From NCBI GenBank assembly GCA_009823395.1, contig CM020505.1, positions 10,665,629 to 10,729,628 on the forward strand: DNA of 64,000 nucleotides, written 5' to 3'. This DNA is from Thamnaconus septentrionalis. Taxonomy: Eukaryota; Chordata; Actinopteri; Tetraodontiformes; Monacanthidae. The position numbers were made by a program, and so were the translations under genes. The notes under the pieces are model-generated. The model did no database searches. It saw nothing but the letters and a program-made list of their open reading frames with translations, and was not told the origin of the DNA. Of the stretch, positions 33,481 through 45,831 are shown one piece after another. Each line of letters opens with the position of its first letter. The first letter of the stretch is position 1.

Positions 33481-36400
33481 CTTCTTTTGGGCCGAGCCTG
33501 TTATCATGTGAAACCCATTAGAGGTCACAAGTACACAGGCCGGGTGGTCGATTGTTGACACAGGGGGAGAAGTGAGGTGGAAGCAAAGGAACCCTTTTTG
33601 TTTGTTTTTCTTTAAATTTAAAAAAATAAATAAATAAATAAAAATCTCCTGGCTGTCTTGTCGAAGTTCACATGAGCACTGCGTTAACTGCAGTGGAAAC
33701 TAGATGTGGCATTATCGTGCTTGTGAAATGCTGGCGTAGTCTGTTGTGTGCTTGGGTGTGCGTGTCTCGTGAGAGTTTAATCACTTGTCGCATATAAACG
33801 GATGTAGATTAGAGTCTAAGAAGGAACGATGGGTTGAAATTTCAGTTTGCCAAAGAGCTCCTTCAACAAGAAATTCCCCCAAATGTTTGCCAACAGATGT
33901 TTGAAAAACATGGACATCAGCACAAATAGGATGACTGACTGCCCGTGGCCGCTCCACAATTGGATTTCTTTTTCACGGTTCTTTTGTTCAGTCTTTGATG
34001 AACGTACTGTATTCCCTAAATCTCTACCAAATTTCCCCTAATTCCTTTTCCTTTGCGTATTAAGTCTGATTTTCACAAATCTTGACTGACCACTAAATGG
34101 CACATGAAGGTTGGACTACTCTGTGGCACATCACAGTGATCCTTTCATTAAACCCTTGGATTGGTAATAACTGGCCATATCACTAACCTAATACTTGATC
34201 AATGACACAGTACTATCTTTCTTGGTTTTAAATTTACATTGTTGCCTCAGAGATTCCGGAAATCCATTTATCTATTATTTTCAAATTGTGAGGGTTTTTC
34301 AGTATCTGTGACATCTGACCTGCAGACTGTAAAACCAGTTCGTAGTTCAGATGTGATTTAGAGGGAAATGGGATTTTGGCAGTATTTGCTCACGTACGTA
34401 CATGACTAGTTTTCTGGCGGTCTTATCTGAGGCTGACGCCATCAAGCTGGTTTTGAAAGATGCCACTGAGCGGCCCCAGATAATTAGAGAGCCATGACCT
34501 TTTAATAAGAGCCGGGAGACTGCTTATTCTCTCTGGCCCTCTCTTTTCATATCACGTGGGCTGCCACAGGACAATCAGTATATCAAAGCAAAAATATTTA
34601 TTAGTCAAATTAACCTCCCCCTTCACTCCCAACCAAAAAAAACAACAACCCACACAGCCCTACAGACTGTAATATATGCAGAGTCAAACCACTGGTTGTG
34701 CTTAACCCCCCTCAGACCCCTGCCATCCTCCTCGCATGTAGCTTAAATTTTTCATTACAGATTTTCAGGGCTTCAAAGTAGCTGCTCACAGCTAATCCGC
34801 TTCTTCTCCTCTGACAAAGACAGACCTGTTAAAAATGATCCTTTTGTTTGGAACGCGTTTCCCTCCCCGTCTCTCACATCCAAATGTCAAAAGGGAAAGA
34901 AGAAAAAAATACTCAAGGTGGATAATGTAGGCAAATAGAAATGGGAAATTATTACTGTGTGTGTTTTATGCTCTTAGATAAAACCTTGATGTTATTTTTA
35001 TGACAATCTTGACATAATTCACTAATGGGTGTTTTTAACTGTGGTAACTAACTGGAAATCCAAATAGTGACTTAGATGTGAGGACCTGTGCTGAGTGTTT
35101 GTGCCTTTTGCGTTCATGTCACCCATCTATTCAAATTGAAATAAAAAATATATATATTTTCTGCAACAATGGGAAAATAAACCCCACATTGTATTATTTC
35201 ACTGCTCTAGCTGTGACCTAAAGTCAAGTCATTTTTTACAAAACCAAAGCAAAACAAAACACCGAAAAGAAACAAACGCCTTGGCCTCGTATGACATTTT
35301 TTATGACACTGGTCTTTCTTGAGTAAGCCAAAATGAAAATTACCCAAAATTATGATGGCATTCATTTCTGACTGGACAGTACAGCACAGTCGCAGTACCG
35401 GCCACCAAGTACATATCATATACATAAAAACAACGCAATAAAACAGACATCTGCCAGTGAGGCCAACCTTTTACTGGCCAGTATAAATAATCCTGTAGTA
35501 AATATTCATACTGATTTTTGATGGTGTCCATATTGTGCTAATCTAATTGTTCCGAATCTCCGCTGATGAGGATTTGCCCTCATCACTTGATTAGACGATT
35601 TTTTTCCTCCCCTCACCCAGCCTAATACATCATCCTTATTGTGGCTACATGTGAATTAGGAATGACACGAGGTTAAAATCACTTATTGAATCTAATTGAG
35701 GCGTAACCGATTGCCATTATGGGGTGGTGGGAGGGTGGGGAAGGGGAGGCGGGGGGGGCGTGTTTTTGCAAGTTGCCTGCAAGTTGTCGGTGGACGGCTT
35801 GGGGCGTGTAATCTCCACCCACCTCGGTCGCTGCCAGGCGGTGCCAGTGTGACAAACAGAGCTCAGACACGGCGTAATGTGCGGAGATGTGGCGAGGTAT
35901 CCCGCGCCTCTCTGTGCCACCCAAACCGAGCCGTTCAGGCTCTGTCGCCACCTGCGCGGTTTCCTCCTACGTAAAGAGCTTAATCACACACGGCCTTATG
36001 CACTTTGATGCAATTTATAAAAGCGCATTAATGAGGGCTGACAGCTGTAACTAAAAGGCAGAATGATCGCTTACAAACCGCATAAAAATCACAGCGCGGT
36101 AACAAAAGTCATTTGCATGACTTTTTATTCGCCCTCCTACCCCCTGCCCGCCGCCCCCCAACCCGACCCCCTCCCACCGCCATGCTCCATTTTCATCTTT
36201 GACTCCCTCTGTTCTATCAGAGAACCCACGACAAGTGAAAAGACTAAATGATCTGAAAATTGATGCAACACTTAGGCAGTGTCTCGCCTCGGAGTACGAG
36301 CGCTAATTGTACATTGTGTGAAGGTATATGGCATTTATTGGCTTTTCTTGACACCTCATTTCAATTTCAATGTCTGATCAGTCGCCTTTGTTTCTGCGCC

Positions 36401-39400
36401 GCCTGTTGATCGGCGTTCGCGAGCTGTACGTAGCACCTTAAACTGATTGCTTCACTTTTCCATATGTTTCTTCTCAAGGGGAAACTTGTCTGCTGTTGTG
36501 CTCTGAGACTCGATAAGAGTGTAGTTACACTTCCAACAAAATATTGTGTGCTGACAAAAAAAAAAAAACATCTCGAGGAAAACCTCGGCTGAAAGGCTGA
36601 CCTTCAGAGGTGCTAATTAAATTTTGGACGTGTGGCGATGGTATAACTGATTTCATTCTTCATTATGGCCTGTAATGACATTTCTCAGCTGTCAGAAGCA
36701 TTGCAGGGGGCTGACTTGTGATCTTTGGAATAAATTAACCATTATAACATCATAAAGAAAAGGCAGATCATTTTAAATGCAGGCCATCACCCTAAAACTG
36801 AACGTTTTTTCACACTAATTGAAAAATAAAAATAAAAATCAGGAAAATTATTTTAGGAGCCCTCCAGTGTCCTCTCCCCAAGCAGTTGTTTTTCACAGTG
36901 TCTGAAAGAGTTCAGAGTTCTGGCATATGTGTCAACCATCCATATTGCTCTATGTAAAGTTGGGAACAGAGCCCTTTCCTCGGACATCCTTAAAATTTAC
37001 CTCATTCCTGTTATTGTCATTAAATATTTGCCAGATTGTTTTTTTGTGTGTTTCAAAAATGTGTGGCAGCCTCAGAGGCAGACAAACAAATTGAAATTAT
37101 ATTTTTGTTCATTGTTAATAAGACAAAATTAGAAAACTAAAATTGTTGTTGCCAGGGACGCCATGCTGCTGAAACATCCGGTTCATTTGATTCACACTGA
37201 AATTGACTTGAGACTGATTCTTAGTGCAACACAAATGCACGAGGTGAAACTTTTTTCTACAACTGTTTGAAGTATAAATAGAAAAACCTCAACTGGAAAA
37301 AGGTTTGCTTTTGAAGGTTTGCAGAATCAGCAAGCCAATAGCCAACAGTGAGCCAGCGTGACCGAAGGGCTTCATTAGATCAATCTGGCTTTTCTTAGTA
37401 TGACTTGGTTTGAGAGCAGCATCCGCACTGCCAATAATCACAACTTGGCCAGTTGACAGTGATTCCTGAAGTTCTCTCTCCATTTCTTCGCTGGTTGCGT
37501 TTCCCTCTGCTTCTTCCCGTCACCATGAAGCAACTTCATGACATAATAATTGTGCTTCTCGTAACCCTCATTCACTTGCACCGAATCTCTGAACTATGAT
37601 CAAAATCTGCTCAACATTTCACGGGCGACCACTGGCTGCATTCAGTGCAAGTGTCCTTCTCGAAAAAGCAGCTGCTATTAAATATGTGCTCTTATTTAGA
37701 ACGTGTAGGCGTTGAAGTGTTAGTCTGAACAACGGAGCGAAGGCCAGGTCGCCGCTCCTCACGTGGCCGTCGGAATGGAAAACGGCCTCGCGCATGCCTA
37801 AGTGCGCTGCAAACGTGTTGCATGTTGTCCTCGTGTCAGACGGGACGGCGGTTCTTTACTTTAGGCGCGTCATTGGCTCGGAGGCAGGCCTTGACTGACA
37901 CCGTTAAATGCTTCGTTCCCAGGAGGGAGGATGAAGATCTTGTTACTCGGCTCCCACTTGTGTCTCTCTGTTGCTCCGCATTTCTTTTGATTGTGGAGCC
38001 GAGGAGCCGAGCCGCGCTTTCCCCTGACAGACGATGGGCTTCGGTTTAAAAAATGCAGAGCTCACAAAGGGCACCCGTCGCATCTCGGCTGCAGAGTAGA
38101 AAAAAGGCGAGCTAACGTTTAACTGTAAACCGCATTGATTCAAATGGAGATGCAGGGGGAAGCAGGAAAATCAGCAGCATTTTGTCTTTTAGCTTTTTCA
38201 TTTCCGCCCCACACGACAAAAGAAAGAAAAAGTGTCTTTTAGAAGTGTCTTTAAAGAGAATTTTCTAGTTAGCATACCTCTGTCTGTTGAGGCACAAATG
38301 AATTTCTGGTAACCGCTAAAATTGTGTTGGGAAAAAAAAAGAAGCAGACGTCTCCAATTATGAGCCAATTCAGTGGAAAAGTGAGGTGTGCAGCAGCCTG
38401 AACAGAAACAAACTCTTTAACCCTGAAAAGTTAATTGTGTAAGGATTTAATGAACTGATGAAGTGCCTCTCTGGTGTGCCGTCTGAATTGCATTTTTGTC
38501 ATTATTACAAGATGTATGTACGGTATGCACAATGGTGACTATACCCAAGCCAACCCAAGGTTTCTCTTTGTGCGTGCAAATTCTGAGTTCAAGCCTGTGT
38601 TTGAATCTTTACTGATCCAAAAAAAAAAGAAAAGAAAAAAGGGAGAAAAGCTTTTCTGCATTGCGCCGCTCTGCACTCCAGAGCCGTCTGTCAGCAGCCC
38701 TGCTGCTCCGATGGAGCCGCTCTCCGGTCCTGCCGTGGTAGGGACTCTAATAGCGCTGATGGAAATACATTGAGAATGTGTGTGGGGAGGGGGGGGGCTT
38801 TCTGGGTCATTGGGACCTCATGTCCTCCTTAGTACTGCTCCACTTGAGGCCGGTCCACGTGAACTGCCAGTGTCTTTGTTAAAAATTCAGCCGCTGTCAA
38901 TAATTAAATGCTCATTATTTGAACCTGAAGAAGTGCTGTGATTCCAAATTTAATGTGTTTCTAATGGTAAGGCTGTGACTAATAGCTGGGCCGCATGATG
39001 AAAGGTAGACGCGGCGTGTGCACGGGCGCCCATTCTTTTTCCCCCCAACTCAGAACAGGTAGAAAGACTCCGTGTTTCAATGAAAAATTTACCACCGTTG
39101 TCCGGACTTTTTGAAGAACATCTGAAGGTTTTTGTATTCTGCGACTGTACAAGATTTTGAACAACTGTCAGAGAAAGGAAGCTTGTTATCTCGCCCCCCT
39201 TTTTAAAATTGAAACCTATCTGGGAGAAAGAGCCTCGTTCGGGGTATCGCTCTCACTGGAGCTGCCACTGCCGCAATCAACCGCCCACACAGGAAATAAT
39301 GACACATGAGCCAATTTAGGTGATAAGAAATCGACAGGGCATGAATACACAAGTACACAATAAATATGCAAACAACACGAAGTGGCACCCAAAGGGCGAG

Positions 39401-40080
39401 GAGCTCACATGATAATACGAGTATTGTCCTGCAGCTATGCGGCAGACTCAACCAGCAGTTCCATCAATTAACTCCAGGAGGAAGTCTTTTTTTTTTTGCC
39501 TCTTCTCAAAACTTTGAAGAATTTTTAAATACATAATGATTTCCTACTTTGATGTCAGGCATTTCTCATTGTTGTTATTATGATCAGCATTATGAGCGTC
39601 TGAAAATTACCCCAGTTGTTTCTTTTAAAACAAAGTGTGTGTGTGTGAGCATGTGTGTGTGCGTGCACGCGCCTCTGTTGTGTGCGTGTGTGCTTTCTTA
39701 TGGCTCAGGGACCTGTCTATGATGTAAACACGGCGAGGGTAAACACAGTCGGCTTGTCGTCTCCATTGTTATTATCCTGTTTGTATAATTAGAATTATAA
39801 ATCGCTCACATCAAAGGCGCTGTCCCTTGAAATACTTGCATGCCTCTGTTGGAGTAATGAAGTCAGGCGGGGCATCGCCAGTCGCCTTCCCGCCGAGATC
39901 TGCTGCACTTCTACAGGGCATCTAAAGATTTGGAAGAGAACCCCAGTGGGGTTGTGATGTCCAGTAGCAATCTGGGATTCTTCCCAGGGCCTGATTAGTG
40001 ATGCTGTTCCCGAGCCGCCATGAACTGCATTGTACTGCAAGTATGCATGGAAAAAAGAAAAAAAGACAATAATCATTTAA
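33481..40080. other. Gene-poor desert segment
   Basis: No recognised exon. Complex blocks that could be regulatory are 34.4-34.8 kb, 35.95-36.45 kb (with an octamer palindrome), 36.6-36.75 kb and 38.8-39.15 kb. Low-complexity parts include G-rich 35.72-35.76 kb and GT-rich 39.64-39.69 kb. Frames here are short and unsupported. Confidence 0.35.
36104..36125. promoter_or_regulatory. Palindrome centred on a POU octamer
   Basis: Perfect 9-bp arms (AAAAGTCAT at 36104-36112 and ATGACTTTT at 36117-36125) flank a 4-base centre TTGC. The centre plus inner arm bases spell ATTTGCAT (36111-36118), the consensus OCT/POU site. The surrounding 400 bp is complex and rich in TTAATGAG/TTAATCAC words. Regulatory function is inferred. 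Confidence 0.4.
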
Positions 40081-40500
40081 ATGAACGCTAGATGAGATTA
40101 AACTTTATTCATCCCCAAAGGGAAATCCATTTGTCACAGCAGAATAACATCAGAGAGACACGATGAATAATAAATAAATATCATGCACTATATATTGTAA
40201 AATATGCAAAATATAGAACACAAGAATACCGTGCCCTCTGTTTGTTGGATAGGAAACATGGGTGAACAGGGTTGTTCACAGTATTAAAGTACAAGGAGGG
40301 TTAATGTGCTATGGCTGATGGAGCTTTTCAGGGCGTCCACTGTCACGTACTGGAGGTGGACGGGGTTTCAGGTGAATGCCCAGGTTTTTGTATGACGTTC
40401 CAAACTTAACATTCATGCCGAAGGATGTTTTGAGGCTGAAGATGAAGACGTGTGAATACAGCCCTGCAGGCTGGTCAGCACGGTCTCCGAGCTGCCCCTG
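40081..40500 (-). mobile_element. 5'-truncated Rex1/Babar-like LINE relic
   Basis: On the minus strand, translation near 40490-40430 gives ADQPAGLYSHVFIFSL. This aligns with the remembered reverse-transcriptase block ADQLAGVFTDIFNLSL of Rex1-type fish LINEs. The relic ends on the minus strand with CCCTTTGGGGATGAATAAAG, the typical 3' tail of such elements. Most of the RT is missing and the 3' part is probably internally deleted, so it is inactive. Confidence 0.6.
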
Positions 40501-40574
40501 GCCCAGCCATCACGACTGGTGGCCTTGCTTAACACGGATCCTCTTCAGTTAACTCCTCCTGAACAGGTGGTCAT

Positions 40575-40582
40575 ATCTATCC

Positions 40583-40630
<48 letters not shown>

Positions 40631-40684
40631 GTCTATCTGTCTATCTGGCTGTCTGTCTGTCTATCTGGCTATCTGACTATCTAT
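40575..40684. repeat. (ATCT)n array with GTCT variants
   Basis: Pure ATCT units to about 40630, then a decaying mixture of GTCT, GGCT and GACT. Same unit as the array in the calca intron. Confidence 0.93.
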
Positions 40685-40794
40685 TCAAGATTGTCTGGAA
40701 ATTAATTCAAGTGTTTCATATTAATTAATAAATATATGATTTTATATTATATTGTATAGGGACATGAAAGTATTATTTTCTTCTGCACACTTGG

Positions 40795-41190
40795 TCAGGT
40801 CCCCTTTTGCAACAGTTCCCTCATGCATGGAGACGTGGAGGCACCAGTCTGTGGCACTGCCGAGGTGTTGCGGAAACCCCAGCCTGCTTTGATCGCAGCC
40901 TTTGAGCAGAGTGGATTGGCTCTCAGCTCAAACCAGTTGTCGGACCAGTTACTGGTAATTTTGGCATCGCGGGCAGGTGCAAAGTTCGGCTGGAAAAAGG
41001 AAATCAACGTTTCCATTAAGCTGGTGACCAGCTTTGTGGAAACGATGTGCGCTAAAACCCTGCTGGTAGACGGCTGTGTGATGACATGGCACCACAAATC
41101 AACAGTGATTGTGGAAACTTCACTCCAGTTTCTGTGCGGCTCTTCTCTCAGTCCAATCTCTGGTACCGTGATTTCCAAATGAAATGCCAA
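40795..41190 (-). pseudogene. Degenerate Tc1/mariner transposase fragment
   Basis: The minus-strand frame includes FFQPNFAPARDAKITSNW, which resembles the catalytic block FQQDLAPAHTAKSTKSW of fish Tc1-like transposases (D-x-A-P-x-H-T). The putative catalytic Asp is replaced by Asn and the His by Asp. Upstream residues align weakly with the usual segment before this block, and the expected downstream DWPxxSPDLNP motif is absent. It would be a dead relic. The match is from memory and moderate. Confidence 0.45.
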
Positions 41191-42447
41191 AGTTCCTCTG
41201 AAAAGAGAGTGTTGGACTACTGAGCAACGGTTCAGTTCTTTTTCCTCCTTGGTCCAGGGGCCTTTATAAAATCTTCTCCTTCTGCCAAGAAATATTGAGA
41301 TTTTCCCACTATATTTTTAGATTTTGAAGTAGCGATAGAACACATTTTTGTCAGCTGAAAACCATAAATAACAAATTTTTTATAAAGAAAAAATATATAA
41401 TTTGTGAGATTTTATGCATTAGTATACCCAGATTTTCCTCCACTTTAAAGTGGAACTCGGTCGAGAAGCTGTAGTCTCGCAAGCAGGTCTCACGTGTCAC
41501 TGCAACTAATAACTTATATCTTTGGGGGAGGGGACCTGATTATTCCTGTTTTGAATATTGAAGTGCGTCAAACTGACAGCTTGTAGTTCGGTCCCAACTA
41601 TGCCAGTCCCTGGAGATTCCCTGTGGAACGGACATTTCTCCTCTCACACGCCGCCCATTTCCAAACCCTGGTGAATATTGCAGTGCCTTCACATTAATTC
41701 CTCCTCCCTGTTAAAAAAAAAAAAAAAAATCTACAGTACATTTAATGACCTTTTACGACCTGTAAGTGTAGGGACGGGAAAGTGCTGAAGAGTACAGTAT
41801 GTGCTGATTCTGCTGCACTCGGAGACGCTGGCATGAACAATAATAGCTTGACAGTTGCAAGCGATGAGAGAGAAAGTGTCAGAGGGGGTTTGCGTGAATT
41901 TGATTGACAGTAGCAAAGCTGCCTCTGCCATCAATTTAATGGTAATTATTATTTCATGGATATTACTTAAAAGCATATGCAAAATTAAGATTTTGTCACA
42001 AAAACACTTTTTTTATATGGTATTTAAAGAATAATATGCATAATATATTGCTTGTTAATATTTATGGCCAAGAAGTTCAAGCATTTCTTGTCTTGAGCCA
42101 GCCCTCTGCCTGAAAGCGTTAGCTCTCATGATGTCAATTAATAAATAAGAAAGCAAGAAAAGGAGGAAGCAGCACAAAACTGGAAGCTTTTTACACAGAG
42201 GAGAAAAACCTGCCAAAGGAAATTTGACTCACGTTCAGATTCACTTGCGTGTGTGAACAAGAGACTGGCCCCCGACAGGGCGCACTGCAGGAAAGCTCGC
42301 TGGGGAAAAAAGTTAAGTAATTGTTGAATGCAGTTCAAATAAACCGTATGTGTTCAATGTGAATACACATCTTCATTAGTGTCTGCACAGATTTTGCTGT
42401 TGGATTAAAACAAAGAAAGTAAGGAAATGTTCCGTAGAACAGTTTTA

Positions 42448-42500
42448 GTGTATAAGATAAGATAAAACTTTATTGATTTCAGTTTGGGAAGTGAACAAAT
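42448..42500 (-). mobile_element. Short LINE/SINE-like 3' tail fragment
   Basis: On the minus strand it reads AATCAATAAAGTTTTATCTT followed by ATCTTAT, which matches the common fish LINE 3' terminus and resembles the tail of the relic at 40.08 kb. Nothing further of the element was identified. Confidence 0.4.
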
Positions 42501-43874
42501 CTGCTCAGAATATAATACAAACCAGGGGGAAATAACAAAGAAGCCAGGCTTGTGACAAAATATACACCTTTGACAATACATGTAGCACTGTATAATTACT
42601 GTTGGCCTAACTATTTCATGTAGACCACAGTTTGGTAAGTTCAAAAGATCTATATCACTATTGGTGTGCTATTAGTTATTGTTAATCAGAGTAGAGGTTA
42701 AGCAACAAGCAAATTAATGTAACCCATGAATATGTGCTGAATAAGTGTAATGTACAGCTACAATTCATTCTGCAAATGGTTGCAAATGCTTTCTGTGTAA
42801 ATGAAAAAGCAGGTTTTAAACAAGCAAGCGTGCATTGTTTTTGAAATGACCAAAATAATGCAATTCCAGACTAAGCATACAAAGTCTATGTAGATTGCTT
42901 CATTTGTTCTATGAAGTCTCAATATTAGCTGTGAACCAGAAAAACAAACCTGCCCCACATGACTGGAAAGTTTAGGTCTGTAGGTCCCAGTAAAAATTCA
43001 TCCGACCACAAACATGTTTATACTCATCCACTCTTCCGCTGCCCTTTTCTTTGTTCCGTTTCTGGCAAGATTAAGATTCTGCTGAACGTGATTGACACTT
43101 GGAGGAGGGTTTGACAGTCTGCCATCACTCACGCCCAAACCCAATGTTAATATAATTAAATTATAAATGAGTGCATGAATATTATATCAACATGGGAGCG
43201 CTATCAGGGAATTCTGTGTTGCCTTTCAACATCAACAATCCTGCCATTTTAATCAGCCTAGTTGGTCCTTGTCTGCGGCCACCAAGAAAACATAATGCAG
43301 AGGAATTCTGCCGCACGCGTCACGCGAATGTGACGCCTCGCGTGCCCCCGCCGCCGCAGCGGAAGCACCGTCAGGCACAGGGACCAAGCAGAAAACCATT
43401 TCAGTTGGAGGACAAAGACCAGAAGGTTATTTAATAAAATAAAGCTGCTCGGCTTATTTTGCGGAAAAGCCCCTGAGGGATCGAGGCCATGAACTGACAG
43501 GCCCTATGTAATTCTTGACAGAGGAAAACTTTGTATACAGACAGTCTCAGCAACATGTTATTAAAAAGATGAGCATGGCCGTGCAAAATAAATAAATAAA
43601 GAAAAAATACTGATTAAATTTTAAGCAGCTGGCGGGCCGATAGTTTGCCTGAGGCATATTTGTCAGTTTCAAAGGGTGTTTTTATTAATTTTGTATTTTG
43701 CATTTTGTTAGTGGAAAGAACTTACTCCACCGGGAGCGCCACAAGCTATAGCCAGCAGAGCCTATAGCAGGGAGAAAGGAGATGCAGAGCATGCCAAGCA
43801 GATCCTGCACACTTAGAGAGAGCAATCGGCTGCTGGATCGCTGGCAGAACCTTCAGACCTCCCAACCTCTGTTG

Positions 43875-43898
43875 CACACACACACACACACACACACA
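43875..43898. repeat. (CA)n microsatellite
   Basis: About 12 CA units, read directly. Confidence 0.93.
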
Positions 43899-44305
43899 AA
43901 CACAGGCGTAACATGATCTCACAGAAGCAATCCCCACCTCGCCCAAACATACAGACGTTGAAATGCAATCCATTGTTTTTTCACTTTGCCTTACTTACTA
44001 AATGATGTATAATAACGATTCATTTTATCCCCCCGCCACTGGTTTGCTGCTGCCGCCGGCGCCGTGACACAGACATTGTTCAGCTCGGTGACGGATCAAC
44101 CTGATTTTAACACACCAGCCCGAAGCTGCATCTGCTTTCGCACTTCTTGATTTCATAATCATCAGCTGTTGAGTTGCTGCCGCAGACATCGCTGTAATTA
44201 AGCACTGAGTTTTTGGAGTCGGTATTTTGACCATGAAGTAATGAGCTGCCGTTGCTTTATTTAAAAAGCAGCTCTTATTACACAGCACCCCCTCACCTAC
44301 CCCAA

Positions 44306-44323
44306 TACACACACACACACACA
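44306..44323. repeat. (CA)n microsatellite, short
   Basis: About nine CA units, read directly. Confidence 0.85.
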
Positions 44324-45086
44324 TACACCAAAAAAGGAAAATAAAAAAAAGGCAGCATGCTTTTTAAAACAGCAATTAATTGTTCATTGATTGCAGCGAG
44401 GGGTGTTGGCAGGTGTTGGCCAACCCTTTTTAAGGAGGTAAATAACTGCACTGCTCTCATTTTCCCCGTCACTCAAACGGTGGACAATGACGTCAAAATA
44501 TGAAATAAAATCAGCCGATTTATTTATTTATTTTTAGCAAATGCAGGTCACCTATAGGATGGATCTGGATTGAGGTGTCTGCATGGTGAAAGGCAGCCTT
44601 CTGTCTGCTGCTAATGCTAAGTGCTGGTTCATGCAGAGGATCCTGGGTGTCTGAAAATTAATAATGCATAAGTGTAATTAATTAATAATAAAAGAATGCG
44701 GTCTAGACTCCATGTCACAAGATAATATTTGTTGTTAATTGCTAATATTTCTATCATTTGACTTGGCAAGATGAAGGGTTGTTTGTTTTGGAACCCACTT
44801 GCTGAAAACAGAGTTAAAAAATCAAATAAGTCTATGTATTTTGGGCTGTAGCTGGAAAAATGCCTACGTAAATAAGAGGTTTCGCACACGACAAAATGTA
44901 GATATGGATAAATACTGCGTGCGTTTCAAAAATCTTCCCTAAAGTCACACAGATTTTCATATCTGTCAGTTTGCAATACATATTTTTCCCTAAACCAATT
45001 TCAATATTCCTGAAAAATGATTTTTTCAGCAATACTAATTAAACAATTAATTAGCATTTTCTGTTGAAATCCAGGTTGACCTCTTT

Positions 45087-45109
45087 AGGGGCAGTCGGTT
45101 ACTGCCCCT
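45087..45109. other. Perfect 9-bp hairpin
   Basis: AGGGGCAGT (45087-45095), a 5-base loop CGGTT, and ACTGCCCCT (45101-45109). The stem is too short for a microRNA precursor. A related GGGCAGT-TT-ACTGCCC palindrome occurs at 47385-47400. Confidence 0.6.
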
Positions 45110-45761
45110 GTAAACGCTCTATTCTATATTCTTTATGAATATTGAGAGGCACAGTACATTTGGATTCCACTTATTTCCAAATACATATATATAATTCATA
45201 CATAATGGTATTGTGTGGTGATAATGTAAATGTGATGATGCATTTGTGTACTTAGTGTACTTGCATAATTGAACCAATTGAAGCACATTTGTTGATCAGT
45301 TCAATATTAAATTGTGTTCAACATTTCTTTGCACGGATATTAGTGTGAAGTGTGTTTGTTTTCTTATGTCGCTCCATAAGAATAATTGTGTCAACAAAGA
45401 ATATAGTTTTTAACAGCTTATACAAATCCTCAATATTTCACATTGTAACAAATCACTAAAAACACCTTTCAATCGCAAGTGAAATGCAAGAGTCATTGTT
45501 GTCGTGGGTATTGACTCAAAAACCTTTAAAAAGCAGTCGGTCCAAACAAAATAATGACGCCCTCCCCTCAGCAGAGAGAGCGGGAGAGGGAGAGAAAACA
45601 ACCCCAAACCTTCAATAAAAGAAACTTGGGATTCCACCAACTCCAGACAGATAGTATCAAACAGCATTGAATGCTGTGCAGCAAAGGCTGCCCTCGGGCT
45701 ATAATTTGCAGAAGTTTTACCTGCTGCTGGCTGAAACTGAACACCAGGGTGAAAACAAAGC

Positions 45762-45763
<2 letters not shown>

Positions 45764-45806
<43 letters not shown>

Positions 45807-45831
45807 AGTGTGTGTTTGTGCGTGTGTGTGT
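45764..45831. repeat. (GT)n microsatellite with GC variants
   Basis: About 20 GT units followed by GCGCGA and more GT clusters; Z-DNA potential on a smaller scale than the 26.0-kb tract. Confidence 0.93.

Noticed and set aside
40569..40684. (ATCT)n array as a CRISPR-like or spaced repeat
   Set aside because: Plain tetranucleotide microsatellite without spacers.
45087..45109. Hairpin as a microRNA precursor
   Set aside because: The stem is only 9 bp; far too short for a pre-miRNA.
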